Shown: positions 48,001-60,045, numbered from the stretch's first letter. The stretch: 64,000 nt of DNA from Sanderia malayensis (GCA_013076295.1 RQOL01000718.1:3410001-3474000); one strand, 5' to 3'. Translations and numbers: made by a program. The notes: generated from the sequence alone by a model not told the origin.

Positions 48001-51000
48001 AGCTGGTTGTTAAAATGGACAAAAAGTAAGCTATGGATTTTCTGCTTTTTCCGTATCCACTGACAACATCGTATGTATTGTATTATTATACTTTGCCATA
48101 CTGGATGTGGATGTGGCATTTTTCTGCCCCCCCTCGTTCTGTGCTCCATAAAACATTCCATTTAATGGCTCTAGAATTTCACATTGCATTAGGTTGCATA
48201 AAATGGATTGTAAGAAACATTGTTTTTGTTACAGATATTATAATTGGCAAGTAGCTGCACCATACGTAATGTCAATGGCAGTGTTTCAAAAACCACTTTG
48301 CAGGGTAAACATTCATCACTTATTTATATTTCTTTCTTTTTTTAATAATTTTAATAATTTTTAATTTTTAATTTCTTTCTTTCTTTTCATTTGTTCTTCT
48401 TTGCTTGTCTCTTTTTAATTTTCTTTCTTTATCGTTTATTATTTATTGTCATTGGTAAATAACAAATTCCATTATTATTTAGTCATAACCTTATTTTTCT
48501 TATCTTCGTGGGCTGTTATCTTCATTATTTTTATTTTTTATCTTCTTTGTTCTTTTTCATTTTTTGAATCATTCTTTATATTTATTGTTTCATTTTTATT
48601 GCTATTTTTTCTAGTTTCTCTCGTTCATTATTCTTTCTTCATCTTTAGTTTTTCTCTTCGTTATCTTTATTTTAGAATCTTAAAGTGTTTGATCATTCAT
48701 AAGATATATTTTGCAATGCTTTATTGTCGCATGTCCCTTAAATATTAATTTTCCTTTTTAGAATACCCTGGTATCACTAAAGCAGCAACACATGCCAAGA
48801 AAGGTATCAAACTTATGCATTGCATTTGCAATAATGTTTTGCCTTTACTATGGAAAATTTCTCTAATTTACAAACATAAAATATACTCGAATGAGTATAG
48901 CATTTGCTCGAATGAGCATGCGCAAAACCTGCAGCGCATATGAGCATGCGCAGAACCTGCAGCACCTATAAAGAAATCAATATCAATAAGGACATATAAC
49001 TTCAATGGCTGTGATATTTGTTGTAGATTATCCTTGTACTAGATCTTACTTAACTTTAATTATCTATTTGATACTTTTCCATCTGGTTACCAAAAATGTT
49101 GGCGATCTGAACGGGAATTATGGGTAATTTAAAATGTTGTGATCTTTATTTTGTTTTTAAATGATGTTTTTATCACCTTATACAGAGAAAGGGATGGTTT
49201 TCTTGGAGAACTGCAAATGATGATCCAGTCAGTATTGAGATTTCATAGATTTCGATTTATTTTATTCTGTATGAAATAAAGTCATAGTCGAGGCAACATA
49301 CAGTCGAATTTCGCTATCTCGAACTCTGTTATCTCGAACAACTCGTTATCTTAAATAGATTCCCATTTCCCATCGTTTTCTATTTGGGTGAATTTAGTTC
49401 GGATATCTCGAACTCCCGCTATGTGGAACAAATTTTCATTTCCCCTGCGAGTTCGAGTTAGCGAGGGTCGACTGTATCTTCAAATCGTTCCTATCAGCGT
49501 TATGAACATTACGATGATTATAATCGGCTTTATCATACTATGCGTCCAGAGGCTGTATTCTAGTGAATTGTTTTCAAAGGAGTCGTCAGATGAAGATGAT
49601 ACTGTGAATATTTCCAAGAAGCACGAGAGACATCACAGACAGAGACAACCGAAGCAAGAATTCGATGTTGCTCAGAATAACAATGACATGAATATAGAGA
49701 CAAGAATCAGAACGAAGGATAGATACAAGAAAGTTACAAGATTATCATCAAATCAATGGGAATCGCTAGGCCTCTGCGAAGGCACCAATGACGTCACTTT
49801 TTCTGTTACAACTCAGTATCAGGTATGTTGGAAGGAGCAGTGTACTCAGTATGGGTGGAATGTTAATATAGTGATTAATTTTACGAGATAACGAACCAAC
49901 GCTAATCAACACCAATGAGCTTGACAAACTCCGATCTTACCACATATTTCTTTATTACCATCATTGTCTCTTCTATTGAGTTCCTAATGTATTTGCTTCT
50001 TGAAGTGATTGGTCTGTTTAGGCATGATTATATTTTCATGACAAGGGAAATAATTTCATGCTCATAAACTATCATAAGTTTGACAAGGGAGAGAATTTCA
50101 TGAACATAAATTATCATAAATTAACAAGGGGAGAGGATTTTATGAACATAAATTATCATAAATTATCATTTTACAGGGTACGGCGTCATGCAGTGCGCGC
50201 ATATTCTTGTGGAATTATTATGACAAGATTGTCATTTCTGATATCGATGGAACGATTACAAAGTCTGACGTCATTGGCCAGATTCTGCCTCTTGTTGGAA
50301 GGGATTGGTCTCAGAGTGGCGTAACTGGTTTGTTCACGAATGTTGAAAAAAATGGATACAAGTTTATGTATTTGTCTGCAAGAGCTATAGGACAGGTTTG
50401 TGTAAAATGTTTTATAAGTGGTCTCTATGTCGATGATGTAATGCAGTCAAGTCCAAGGAACTTGTGGAGTAGAACCACATCATAACTGGTACCAAAGGGG
50501 TTGGTACTGCTGTCTGTTGTGAGGAGGTGCTCATTGTAGCTCATAGCAATTGCTGGAGAAGTGTCCCTTGAAAAACAGTGTCCATGAAAATGTTCCACTG
50601 TGCTGAAAAGAGAGAATCAAATGAAATGCTGTGAATTTCTTCAAAGCGCCCTTTTCTTTTCGTTTTTTTAAATTTATTTTTGCTGATTTTTCTCCAAGGC
50701 ACAAATAACAAGAGATTTTCTAAAAAGTGTCAGACAAGGTGAAAAAACTCTTCCTGATGGACCAGTTCTTCTTTCTCCTACTTCACTCGTCAAAGCATTT
50801 CAACGGTAAGCAAATTATTTTTGAAACCTTTCGTCATTTGCGTCTATAATTATTGCTAAAACATCATTTAATTGTTGTTTATTATAAGCTCGGAGTCGCA
50901 ACAAAGCACCATGTTATCTTTCTCAAGCTTTGTGATTTCGTCTGCTCTATTCTTTTATTTTTTCTATCTATTTATTTGCTTAATTATTCCTTGCTCATAT

Positions 51001-53419
51001 TTGAATTCTTTTTACAGAGAAGTAATCGAAAAGAAGCCCGAAATCTTCAAGATTGCTTGCATGAAAGATATCAAGAATATATTTCCTTCAACACGAAATC
51101 CTTTCTTCTCTGGATTTGGCAACAAAATCAACGTAAGATGCGCATGCGCGTGCCTCTGTATTTTGTAGCCCAATAAACGCCATGGGCGCTTATTTCTATT
51201 TTACTGATACTTAACTAGAACTCTTCTTATATGATTTATTTCTATTTTCCAGGATGTCTGGGCATATAGGGCGTTAGGAATTCCGATATCTCGAATTTTC
51301 ACAATCAACTACAAAGTTAGTGCTTATATTTTTATATGTATACTTTCATTAATTACATAGAAGTGTTATTCAAATATTGCTACGCACACCGAGCAGTCGC
51401 CTTGATAGAATGAAATAGTTGCATTTTTGATCAAAATCCAAGAAAGTTTATCATACGAAGCTTGAGATATGGTCATATATGCTTTAGGTTGAACATGCAT
51501 CGTGCGGTTGGCTTTTTTTCTGTCCGGGCACTTATCTTATCATCAGGGTCTGTCTTTTGAAACCGGATAGCCTGGACCCATCCTTTCTTACTGCGGTCTT
51601 ATCGCATCGACTGGGCAAGGCTAATTCTGAGAATAAAGCCCATGGGAATCTTCTTAATGACGCAAATGCTTGACACATTTGATAATTGCTCTTTGACGTA
51701 GGAATTAAGACAATTGGAAGAGCAAATTTGTTCGTTACGCCTTTTCACAGGACAGAAACAGAACACTGGGCTGGGCTTGCATTTGGAATCAGTCCTTGTC
51801 CAGCTAAAACTATGATTTTTCTGATTTTGTTTGTTACTAAAAAAAGGAACCAAGTATTTGCCAGTTTGATCTTCAAGTGAAGAGTTTATTTTTGTTGATT
51901 TTCTGGTTTGCTAGGATGGAGAGTCGTGGGTTTGTATGTTAATCAATTTTTCTTTGATTAAGGCCATTTTGAGTTGATGCCCCAAAGGGCTAGGCCCTTG
52001 CCTCCGGACAACGCGGACATTGGGCGTTTCTTTTAATTTCTTGCAATGCAATTTGTACTTCTCTTACTTAAGTTCCCATGTATTTAAATACGTTATCACG
52101 AAGTACAATGATTTCGTTTCTTGGATTATCTTTAATGAGTAGGGCGTTACATTTACATACGACAAAGAAATGTATACCATTACTTTGATAAGCGAGTCTA
52201 GGATGGTTTGCGTTTCCAAGATTTCAAAACATCTTTCCTGTTGTTTACATTTCTTTTCCAAGTGTATCCTATGGTTCAAGGCACTCATTTTCTTCATAAA
52301 TACTTCGTTTTTCTAACTTGAAAACCAAGTGATCTTCACTCAAGAGGACACCATTTTATTTGACAATTTGACAAGATAGATTTTTATTATTTTGCAGGGC
52401 GAAATAAAACACGAGTTGACGAATGCATTTTCATCTTCGTGAGTTTTTCGTATTTCATTATATTTCTGCACTGTGTTTATACTTTTTGCAAACCTTGATG
52501 TTCATAGTCGTAAATGAATTGTGAAATGACGTGGTGCGTTGGCCAGTTTCAAGTTTTGAGAAAACCCCTCTCCAATTTTTTAATTTTTGTTTTCTTATCG
52601 CCATGTGCTTCTCGAATGCCCACCAAACGCAAGATACAATATTTTGAAAAGTTTGCCACTGAAAGCCCCAACAATTGAAATATTGGGCAAATTATGATTT
52701 GTATCGTTTCCACGAAGCGAATTTCTCAAAATTAGATGACTTGCTTTATAATTTTGAGCATAGTTATAGAATAAAAAAGCCAAACGCCTTCACTTCGCTT
52801 TAGAAACACCATCGCAAATTACTAGGAGCCTGCATATAACAGTTCAGACACCGAAGAACTGTTATGTAGAGGCCCCCAACAATTCTTCCCTGATGAAAGT
52901 ACAATCAATTTACCACTTCTTTTATTGCAATTACTCTCACTGATGTTTAAAAGTTTCCTGCAAGTTTACACTATTTGCATTTCCAAATATACACACAGAG
53001 TTCATTTTTACAGCTGTCTTGGGAGCTCTGAACACGTTTTTTGTTTGACATCCATTTTCTGCCACTTCTCTTTTGATCAATGTGTTATCCAATGTGTTAT
53101 TTCTGAATTTATAAACCGAAGTTTTATGTTTACCCACGATATTGCAATAAAAACACACGTCAAGGACCACGCTGAATTGATTTGGGACATTGTTTACTTA
53201 TGGCTGACTTTAACAATTGCTATAAAATGGTAGTGAATTATTTTCAGGTATGATAAATTGGTGAATTTAGTAGACCAGATGTTTCCACCATTGATGCCAG
53301 ATAAACAAGTGGAAGAAATTGTCTCTCCAGATTTTTCGACCTTTATTTATTGGAAGCACCCGTTTCCAGATGTTTCCATAGATATGTCGGACCCCGATGA
53401 GGACAATGTTGGATTGTAG
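42088..53419 (+). CDS. Lipin, phosphatidate phosphatase (PAP1)
   Basis: Lipins make diacylglycerol from phosphatidate with Mg2+ at the ER, and also act in the nucleus. Exons: 42088-42267, 42457-42645, 42970-43230, 43476-43589, 43678-43890, 46062-46101, 46193-46236, 46551-46621, 46921-47019, 47267-47328, 47932-48025, 48235-48304, 48762-48803, 49196-49237, 49550-49822, 50177-50395, 50699-50805, 51018-51132, 51253-51315, 52398-52438, 53248-53419 (836 residues). The N-lipin domain starts [11 protein letters not shown] and includes SPFHVRFGK and LATSPI (Ser100). A basic motif KKKRIEK (334-340) is a likely nuclear signal. The catalytic HAD motif is DIDGT (620-624), so the enzyme should be active; the coactivator-type LxxIL motif reads IGQIL (631-635). 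The acceptor of exon 3 (42970) is weak. A splice donor 31 bases after the stop suggests a 3' UTR intron. Confidence 0.95.
42834..42922 (+). pseudogene. Copy of a lipin exon inside lipin intron 2
   Basis: This stretch matches the lipin exon at 47932-48025 with roughly 10-11 differences in 89 bases, including an identical block from AATCCTGGCATTCTG through CCAAAGCTGGTT. It lies upstream and out of order, so it cannot be a simple alternative exon. The copied frame is still open here (reading FYDKFC and [16 protein letters not shown]), with about six amino-acid changes against two silent ones, suggesting little constraint. It lacks good splice sites. Confidence 0.85.
44083..45850. repeat. 184-bp tandem array, about ten copies
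   Basis: A unit of 184 bp repeats about 9.6 times in the lipin intron between 43890 and 46062. The landmark CTCGCTAGCACAAATATTTC starts at 44181, 44365, 44549, 44733, 44917, 45101, 45288, 45472 and 45656, so spacing is 184 except for one 187-bp unit with a 3-bp insertion (CCA). Units 5-9 are nearly identical, while the first and last units are more diverged, as expected from unequal crossing-over. No open frame crosses the units. Confidence 0.95.
46614..46838. mobile_element. Palindromic insertion with 12-bp target duplication
   Basis: Two arms of about 71 bp (46653-46723 and 46759-46829) are near-perfect reverse complements around a 35-base loop. The insertion is flanked by identical 12-mers TTTAACAGGTAT at 46614-46625 and 46827-46838. 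The left 12-mer spans the end of the lipin exon 46551-46621 and its GT donor, so insertion copied the splice donor. The length and variability of the duplication fit retroposition or a foldback element; no coding capacity. Confidence 0.85.
47525..47655. repeat. 10-bp tandem repeat in a lipin intron
   Basis: About thirteen imperfect copies of ATTGAAGTCG with variants ATTGAAATCG and ATTGAACTTG. The period is exactly ten bases, close to one helical turn. Confidence 0.9.
48917..48964. repeat. Short direct repeat around GAGCATGCGCA
   Basis: GAGCATGCGCAAAACCTGCAGC recurs with one difference about 32 bases later in a lipin intron. It is GC-richer than its surroundings. Confidence 0.6.
49299..49476. 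mobile_element. pogo/Tc1-type MITE in a lipin intron
   Basis: A 174-bp element (49301-49474) lies between TA duplications. The left end is CAGTCGAATTTCGCTATCTC and the right end, read on the other strand, CAGTCGACCCTCGCTAACTC; the interior repeats the TATCTCGAAC motif. It belongs with the shorter copy at 2320-2398. Confidence 0.85.
50039..50164. repeat. 42-bp tandem repeat, three copies
   Basis: Units starting near 50039, 50081 and 50123 share ACAAGGG, AATTTCATG and ACATAAATTATCATAAATT. The array ends 12 bases before the acceptor of the lipin exon that encodes the catalytic DIDGT motif, so it includes the likely branch region. Confidence 0.85.
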
Positions 53420-54581
53420 CAGCAAATTGAATTTTATGCAATTTTGCAAGGTGAGTCAATTGAAATTTTCTCTTTTCGACATTTTTTCGACCATTGTTGT
53501 CCTGGTTATTCTAAATTACAATAGGCCTTAATTCAACCTGAAACCTAGGCCCTTAACGCTTTTAAACTAACCCGAAACCTATGACCTAAAAAAAGCAGCT
53601 AAACCTAAGTTTTAAAAGTTTTATGTACATCCTACAATTGGGGGCAAAAGTCATGCGACGCTGCAACTTTTGTAAATTTTTCACGTATCCTTCACCCCTT
53701 TTCTCCCCCAAACAATGTTGTCTCTAGAGACAGTCTTGTGCAACATCGACCAAGTTCCTTTCGGACAATTATCAAAAGGGTTTGATTAAGAGAACAACAT
53801 TGTTTCAGGTCAACATTGTTATGCCAAGTATAATGTATACATGAGTTACAAGCGCGTGTTAAATGCTTTGCTGCAACAGTTCCCAATATGAATAGACTGT
53901 AGATATTCGTACTTAGAAAAGCATACACAAATTTTTTATCGTATGTAAAAACTAATACCACGAATATTATATTATGTAAGCCTCACAATCTCTGAAGCTT
54001 AAGGATAAAGCTGTTATGCTATGTGCATGCTTCATCCGGACTTTATTTATTTATCTGAATTTTTTTACATAACCTCGTGCGCTCTTGTAACTTGTGGTCT
54101 TTCATCTTCAGGCAATTTACACCGTGTTTTGGCTGAAAATAATTTGAGAAAAAATATAGGCTCGTCAAAGTCTTGATATTTCTTCATGAAAAAGTGTTCA
54201 TGTCAAAATAAAACCCCGTTTTCTCCTGTTGGTCGATTCCTTTTTTTGGGCGCAGCCTGGCTAGGCTTTACACGCAGCCACCATTATTTAGGCCTAATAT
54301 TTCATTGCTTATATGATATTGTATTTGTCTTTTTATGTTTTATGTTTTATCTTTATTTATTTATTTTCAGATTGCTGTTTGACACAAGCTATTGTATTCA
54401 GACTGGCAAATTATCGACTTTGTCTATTGACAGTGGAAAAAATGAACAGTAAAAATAGCTGTGATCTTTAATTAAAGTTAGCTGGCTTGGGTTTACGTAT
54501 TTTGCAAGAAGCCATAAGTAGCGATTTCTTGCCTTTGAAAGTAACATTTACGAATGGACTGTTCATCTGACATCGAATAAA
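53420..54581 (+). promoter_or_regulatory. Lipin 3' UTR with a probable intron and poly(A) signal
   Basis: A strong donor (CAAG then GTGAGT) lies at 53450/53451, 31 bases after the lipin stop. A good acceptor (TTATTTTCAG) ends at 54370, followed by an AATAAA at 54576. This suggests a final non-coding exon from 54371 to about 54600. At under 50 bases after the stop, the junction would not normally trigger nonsense-mediated decay. Confidence 0.5.
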
Positions 54582-54599
54582 TATTAGCTGGTATTTTAG

Positions 54600-56168
54600 G
54601 GCATTTGAGTTTTCATTCAAACTTTTTAAAAGCTGTAATCAAGTGTTAAGTATCTTGTAAAAATTAACCCCAAAATATGGAACATTTTGTTCCACAACTT
54701 TCGCTCAGAAAACTCTTTTTAATTCCTGTACATTTCTTACAATTCATTTCTCTTCTTAAATATATCGCAATTTCATCAAAGGCGCCATATTTTCATTTAA
54801 TACGAATACCAATATACAAATTACATACATTTATTTTATATGAATAAATAATTATCTATCAAATCCTACATTGTTAATTTCTCATTAAATATCGTTATTT
54901 TAGGCTCATTTATGTTTCACATTCTGATTTTGGGGTATCTAATATTGTCTTCTTTTGGAGTTTTATTGTCTTGTCTGTGTTTTTATCGATTTTGCCAGTA
55001 CCATTGTCACACAACCAAATCAAACAAAAAAAATTGTTGTGCTGTGATGTGATGTGAAGCAAATTTCAACACAGAGGTGGCTCTTTCTGTCTTTTCTCTC
55101 GACCACTTGTCAATATCCATAAATTGAGGACATGTATTACGTCACGTCCCAAAAAGGTGCTAGAAAAAACAGGAATTCATTCCACCGTGCGAAACCCCCC
55201 GCCTTATTGGCTTGGACTTATGCTATTGACATACGAGTATGACACGAGGGTGAGGGAACCAAAACCAAACATTTCTGATTTCACTGCTGCAATAATAATA
55301 ATATGCCATAGTGCACTACTTTTACAAGTTTACAAATATCAGCATTGAGCTAGATATGTCGCAACCAACATTAATTTAGGCCTGAATTTTGTTGGTTGCA
55401 AAAGTCAAATGTTTATTTCCGAGGCTCGCTTGGTCAGTTCCAGTTCAACTCAACCAGGAGGCTTTGTCAATTCCTTTGTTGATCTTGAATTATTATTATT
55501 GTGGTGATAAGTATTCAGGGTATCCCCTCATTACTAAAAGAAGGTAATCCAATTTATCCGCTTGATTAATTCTGTTATACGACAGTGTGATTTGATTCAG
55601 TTTTCCACGTGCTTCCGTAACAGCAGGTTAGTGTTGATCATTCACGATTCTCGTTGTAAAACTCGGCCATTGTCGTCGACATTCGGGAACGATTCCCGAT
55701 GGTGTGCGATAATGATAGAAGTTCATACGACACGACACGATGCAACACGACATGACCCGATGGTTGTATCAGTCCTGCGCGACTTTTGTTCACACCCGAC
55801 CCGTCATGTTCCACCAACGGGGAAAAGCACAAATTTGTCTGTAATAATGCCACATGAATTTTCATTGTAATGAAAATGATTTATTTTGAATCTTTCTAGC
55901 CCACCGGGGCCAATTTGAAAAAATCTATTCTCATGTGGAGGCTTGTTTTGAAGTTTGGAAATTTCCTCAAAGGTTGATATAAGAAAACACAATCTTCTAT
56001 TTTTATTAAACAGCAATAAGCTACATTAAATGCTTGTACAAAAAATGACTATTGTGCCAGCAAAGTGGCCAGCAAAGCAAGCAATAACAGGCAATAAAAT
56101 CCCGTTTGAGGAGAGCTTATTACATTGCAAAAATTTATTTTTATATGTAGGGGCTTATTCAATGGGGG
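54600..56168. other. Intergenic; no gene recognised
   Basis: AT-rich spacer. Short open frames lack domains. A short run of CACGA-type repeats (55725-55760) is the only other structure. Confidence 0.5.
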
Positions 56169-56501
56169 AGTGGGTTCAGGGGCGTCGCCAGCCCGAAAAA
56201 AGTGGGGTGGACAAAAACGAGGGGCCCCTTCAGACTCTAGGAAAACGTGGGAATTGCCCTTTTGGCGTTTTTGAACTATTTAGAAAATTTTGGAAAAGCA
56301 GTTTTGTCAAGCAGCAGTTTTCGTAACAGTGGGCATCAAAGAGGAAAGCTGCACACCCAGATGTTCTGAGTGGATGAAGATCACCCCCCCCCCCCAAAGT
56401 TTTTTCAACGAATTTCGAGAAATGAGAAAGTCGACCTCTGAGAAAACTGGGGTGGACATGTCCACCCCAGTCCACCCCGTGGCGACGCCACTGAGTGGGT
56501 T
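56169..56501. mobile_element. hAT-type MITE with 8-bp duplication
   Basis: A 317-bp element (56177-56493) begins CAGGGGCGTCGCCA and ends TGGCGACGCCACTG, the inverted ends typical of hAT elements. It is flanked by a perfect 8-bp duplication AGTGGGTT (56169-56176 and 56494-56501). The interior has inverted GGGGTGGAC / GTCCACCCC blocks. It encodes no transposase, so it is non-autonomous. The intact duplication suggests a fairly young insertion. Confidence 0.92.
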
Positions 56502-56576
56502 CTCTAATCTTGGAGGGACTCAATTTGAGTTATGATGATTATATTAACTCAAACCACGTGACCCAAACAATAACTA

Positions 56577-58760
56577 TTGCGCAATAATTTAAACCAATCA
56601 GCAGCTGGACCCTCCGGAGTTAATGCTGATGGGTGGCGAAGGATGCTTATTTCAAGAAATTTCGGAAAAGTTGGGAGTGAATTAAAAGTCGCATTAGCAA
56701 GATTTGCCCGTATTCTTTGCAGAAAGGATGTCAACCGAGATTCAATTGAATCATATGTGGCTTGCAAACTGATTCCATTGGATAAGAACCCAGGTGTGCG
56801 TCCCATCGGAATAGGAGAAGTGCTAAGAAGAATAATCGGAAAAGCGATAATATCGGTAATCAAACCTGACATTCTTAACAGTGCAGGCTCGTTGCAACTA
56901 TGTGCTGGTACACAAGCTGGATGTGAAGCGGCTGCCCATGCTATGCATGACATTTTTGAGGAGGAAGGAACAGACGCCTTGTTACTTGTGGATGCAACAA
57001 ATGCCTTTAACTCTCTCAATCGTCGTGTTCTTCTCAACAATATCAAATTTCTCTGTCCACCAATGGCAACTTACGTAACAAACTGTTATGGGAAACCTTC
57101 AAGGTTGTTTATAACTGGTGGAAAAGAAATTAAATCTTCTGAAGGTACAACTCAAGGAGATCCTTTTGCCATGCCTGCTTATGCTATCGGGATTGTGCCA
57201 CTTCTACCCTTGTTAAAATCATCTCATGGTTATCAACCACCAATCGTCAAACATGCAGCATATGCAGATGATTTAGGAGGAGCTGGTTGTATTCATCATT
57301 TGAAGCAGTGGTGGGAGAACGTTGAACAGTTTGGCCCACTTTTTGGATATTATCCTAATGCTTCTAAATCTTGGTTGATTGTCAAAGAAGACAAATTTGA
57401 TATTGCTTCTGAAGTGTTTACTGGAACAAATATAAACATTACCGAGTCAGGTAGAAAGTACTTAGGATCTTTCGTCGGAACTTCTGCAGCTAAAGATAAC
57501 TACGTCAAAGAGCTAGTAAAAAAGTGGACAACTCAACTCAAAACGTTATGTAAAATTGCAAAGTCAGAGCACAAGCAGCCTATGCAGGATTCGTTAGTGG
57601 CTTCAGACACAAGATCACATATCACATAAGAGTTATGCCAAACATCTCAGAATTTCTTCAGCCATTTGACAAAGTAATTGATGACACGTTCATACCAGCA
57701 ATCACCGAAGGTCATTTTTGCTCCAAAGATGAAAGGTTACTCCTGAGCTTACCGGTCAAACTTGGTGGACTAGGGATTCCTATTTTCTCGCAGCTTTCAA
57801 AAATAGAATACCAAAACTCAAGGAAATTGACTGAACAGAGCTCTTCAAAGATAAAGGATCAAACCACGGACTATCAGCTTGACGAGCAGCTGCAGACTGT
57901 CGTAAAGAGGACTTTTGTTAAAGAGAGAGAAGAGAAAAATAAAGAAATACTGGTGGATCTGAGATCCAGAATGACTCCAGATATGAAAAAAGCGAATGAG
58001 ATCTCGCAATTAAAAGGAGCATCTTCGTGGCTCTCCAGTTTACCACTGAAATCGGAGAACTTCTCTTTAAACAAACCATTCGTCTCAGATACAGATGGAG
58101 ACTTAAGTTTTTGCCTTCTACGTGTGTTTGTGGCAAACCGTACAACGAGGATCATGCAATGGCATGTCAGAGAGGTGGATACATCCATCACCGTCATAAT
58201 GAGATCAGAGACCTGTTCATAAAGCTTGCAGAAGAAATCTCAAATGACGTTGAATGTGAGCCACAACTTCAACCCTTGTCTGGTGAACAACTTCCACCGT
58301 CAACAAATATTACCGATGAAGCTCGCTTGGATCTCAGTGTTCGCAGTTTTTGGCAGACAGGTCAAAGAGCCTTTTTTGATGTTCGGGTTTTTAACCCTTT
58401 TGCTCCTTCCTACCAGAACCAAAAAGTGCAGAACTTGTTAATTGCAAATGAAAAAGAAAAGAAACGTTCCTACAGTCATCGCGTGATACAGATAGAGCAT
58501 GGCTCATTCACACCCTTAGTGTTTACCTCCCATGGCGGTTGTGGACGAGAAGCAGAACGATTCATATCGGAACTAACAATGAAATTGTCGGGAAAAAAAC
58601 CATTAGTCAATCTGTTGTAACAAACTGGGTCCGTTCTAAACTATCTTTTGCAACGGTCAGATCAGCCATCCTGTGCATTAGAGGCTCGAGGAACCGACGT
58701 GGTAGATTAATAAGTGACGTTGACAACATGGAAATAGCCAACATGTACAAAATTAAGTAA
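56577..58760 (+). mobile_element. Defective non-LTR retrotransposon (RT plus restriction-like endonuclease region)
   Basis: Conceptual translation across frames shows a reverse transcriptase: VRPIGIGEVLRRIIGK, then the first catalytic-aspartate block VDATNAFNSLNR, then TTQGDPFAMP, then YADD at 57261-57272. Downstream come a Cys/His knuckle (CVCGKPYNEDHAMAC, about 58117-58165) and an ARLDLSVRS...FFDVRVFNPFAP block resembling the PD-(D/E)XK endonuclease of RLE-type non-LTR elements (R2/Dong/Hero-like). I cannot name the family. The frame changes at about 57570, 58060 and 58595 (the last at a run of seven A), and the 5' end lacks a start and N-terminal parts, so the copy is dead. It ends with RSAILCIRGSR and an unclear 3' border. 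These relatives are widespread in marine invertebrates. Confidence 0.85.
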
Positions 58761-60045
58761 AAATATTGAAGTAAATGTAGTTCTTATATCCTATTATATT
58801 ATTAGTTTTGATGTTTTAATGTTATTTATCATAACAATAATTGAATTGGATTGATTTGAAATTGAGCATGCGTCATCAGCAAGGGGGGAAATGTTTCGAA
58901 CGTCCAGCTATCGTTTTACTTTAATTGAACTGACCAATCAATGCACTTTAAGAACAATAGAAATGCAACAACTATTGCGAACGCAACAAAATTGTCTGTC
59001 ATGGCGGCTAAAATCCCGCCGAGCTGTGAGAAAGTGATGTTTTTATTTAGGGTTGCTTGCTGCCACGTATAGTTTCAAAAAACAACTTCAAACAAACATT
59101 TTTCAAAAGAGCAATAGTTTTTCTAAATTTCTATCGGACTGAATTTTAAAATTCATCCTAATAACAAAGATATGAGAGCAAAAGCATGCCATATCTTCAT
59201 TGTTTTTCCTTATTTTTGCCTCAATTCATTAGCAAGAGTAAATAAAGCTTGTTGTTTATTTAAAATATGGCAAAATTTCATTAAATTTCATGAAGATATT
59301 TCATGAAGATATGGCTTCCAAGATTTGGAAACCAAAAAGATCATGCACCTTGCTGTCTTTGCAGATTTGGTACAAGATATTGCTCGCATGTGTCATGCTA
59401 ACATCCAGAAAAAACTGTTGACAATATCTGCATAGCACTGCATTTCATTATATCATTACAAGTCTTTATGTTATGAAATAGCTTCTTTTATTTTTCTTGT
59501 TCTTTTCTAACTCATTGCCCCCAGATAGTGCCATCTGCCACCATATAATTTTCTCTAACCTTGACGGCGTAAACATGCCAAGATAAGATTTATCAATACC
59601 AATCTCAGGAAATGCTCACTCAAATGGTATTTTGTTTAGGATTTCCAAAGTGCTTAAAAGGGTGATGACTAAAGGTGCCTGCCGCAAAACAAATTTCATA
59701 TTTTGCCCATAATTCTTAGCAGCACTGTTTGCACCCTGCAAGTATCTAGTTTATTTAATTGCCAATTTTTGTGGAGCAACCACGTGATTAATTGGCAGCA
59801 TTTTTGCTTCACGCTGATATAAAGGTGGGCAGAACTAACACAAAAATGGATATCTGAAACGAAATAAGTTGATATTATGATATGTGATCCTTTTTACCTG
59901 AAAGTATTTGCAATTTGTATTGCAATATCAAATATAATTGATGTAACAAAGTGAACAGTGATGATTAATTGTTTGATGTGCTTGGTGCAAGAAATGGCAG
60001 TGGAATTAATGTGAAAGTGGAAATTCGAAGTGTTGACAGACAGAA
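58761..60045. other. Intergenic; upstream of SNX19-like gene
   Basis: May include the 3' tail of the retrotransposon just before it. A TATAAA-like sequence at 59817-59823 precedes the sorting-nexin start by about 225 bases and could be part of its promoter. No coding region is supported. Confidence 0.45.

Noticed and set aside
49388..49549. Open frame extending the lipin exon upstream
   Set aside because: The upstream part lies in the MITE and intron; the lipin homology and acceptor place the exon start at 49550.
56549..57046. Minus-strand 165-codon frame
   Set aside because: Antisense shadow of the reverse transcriptase.
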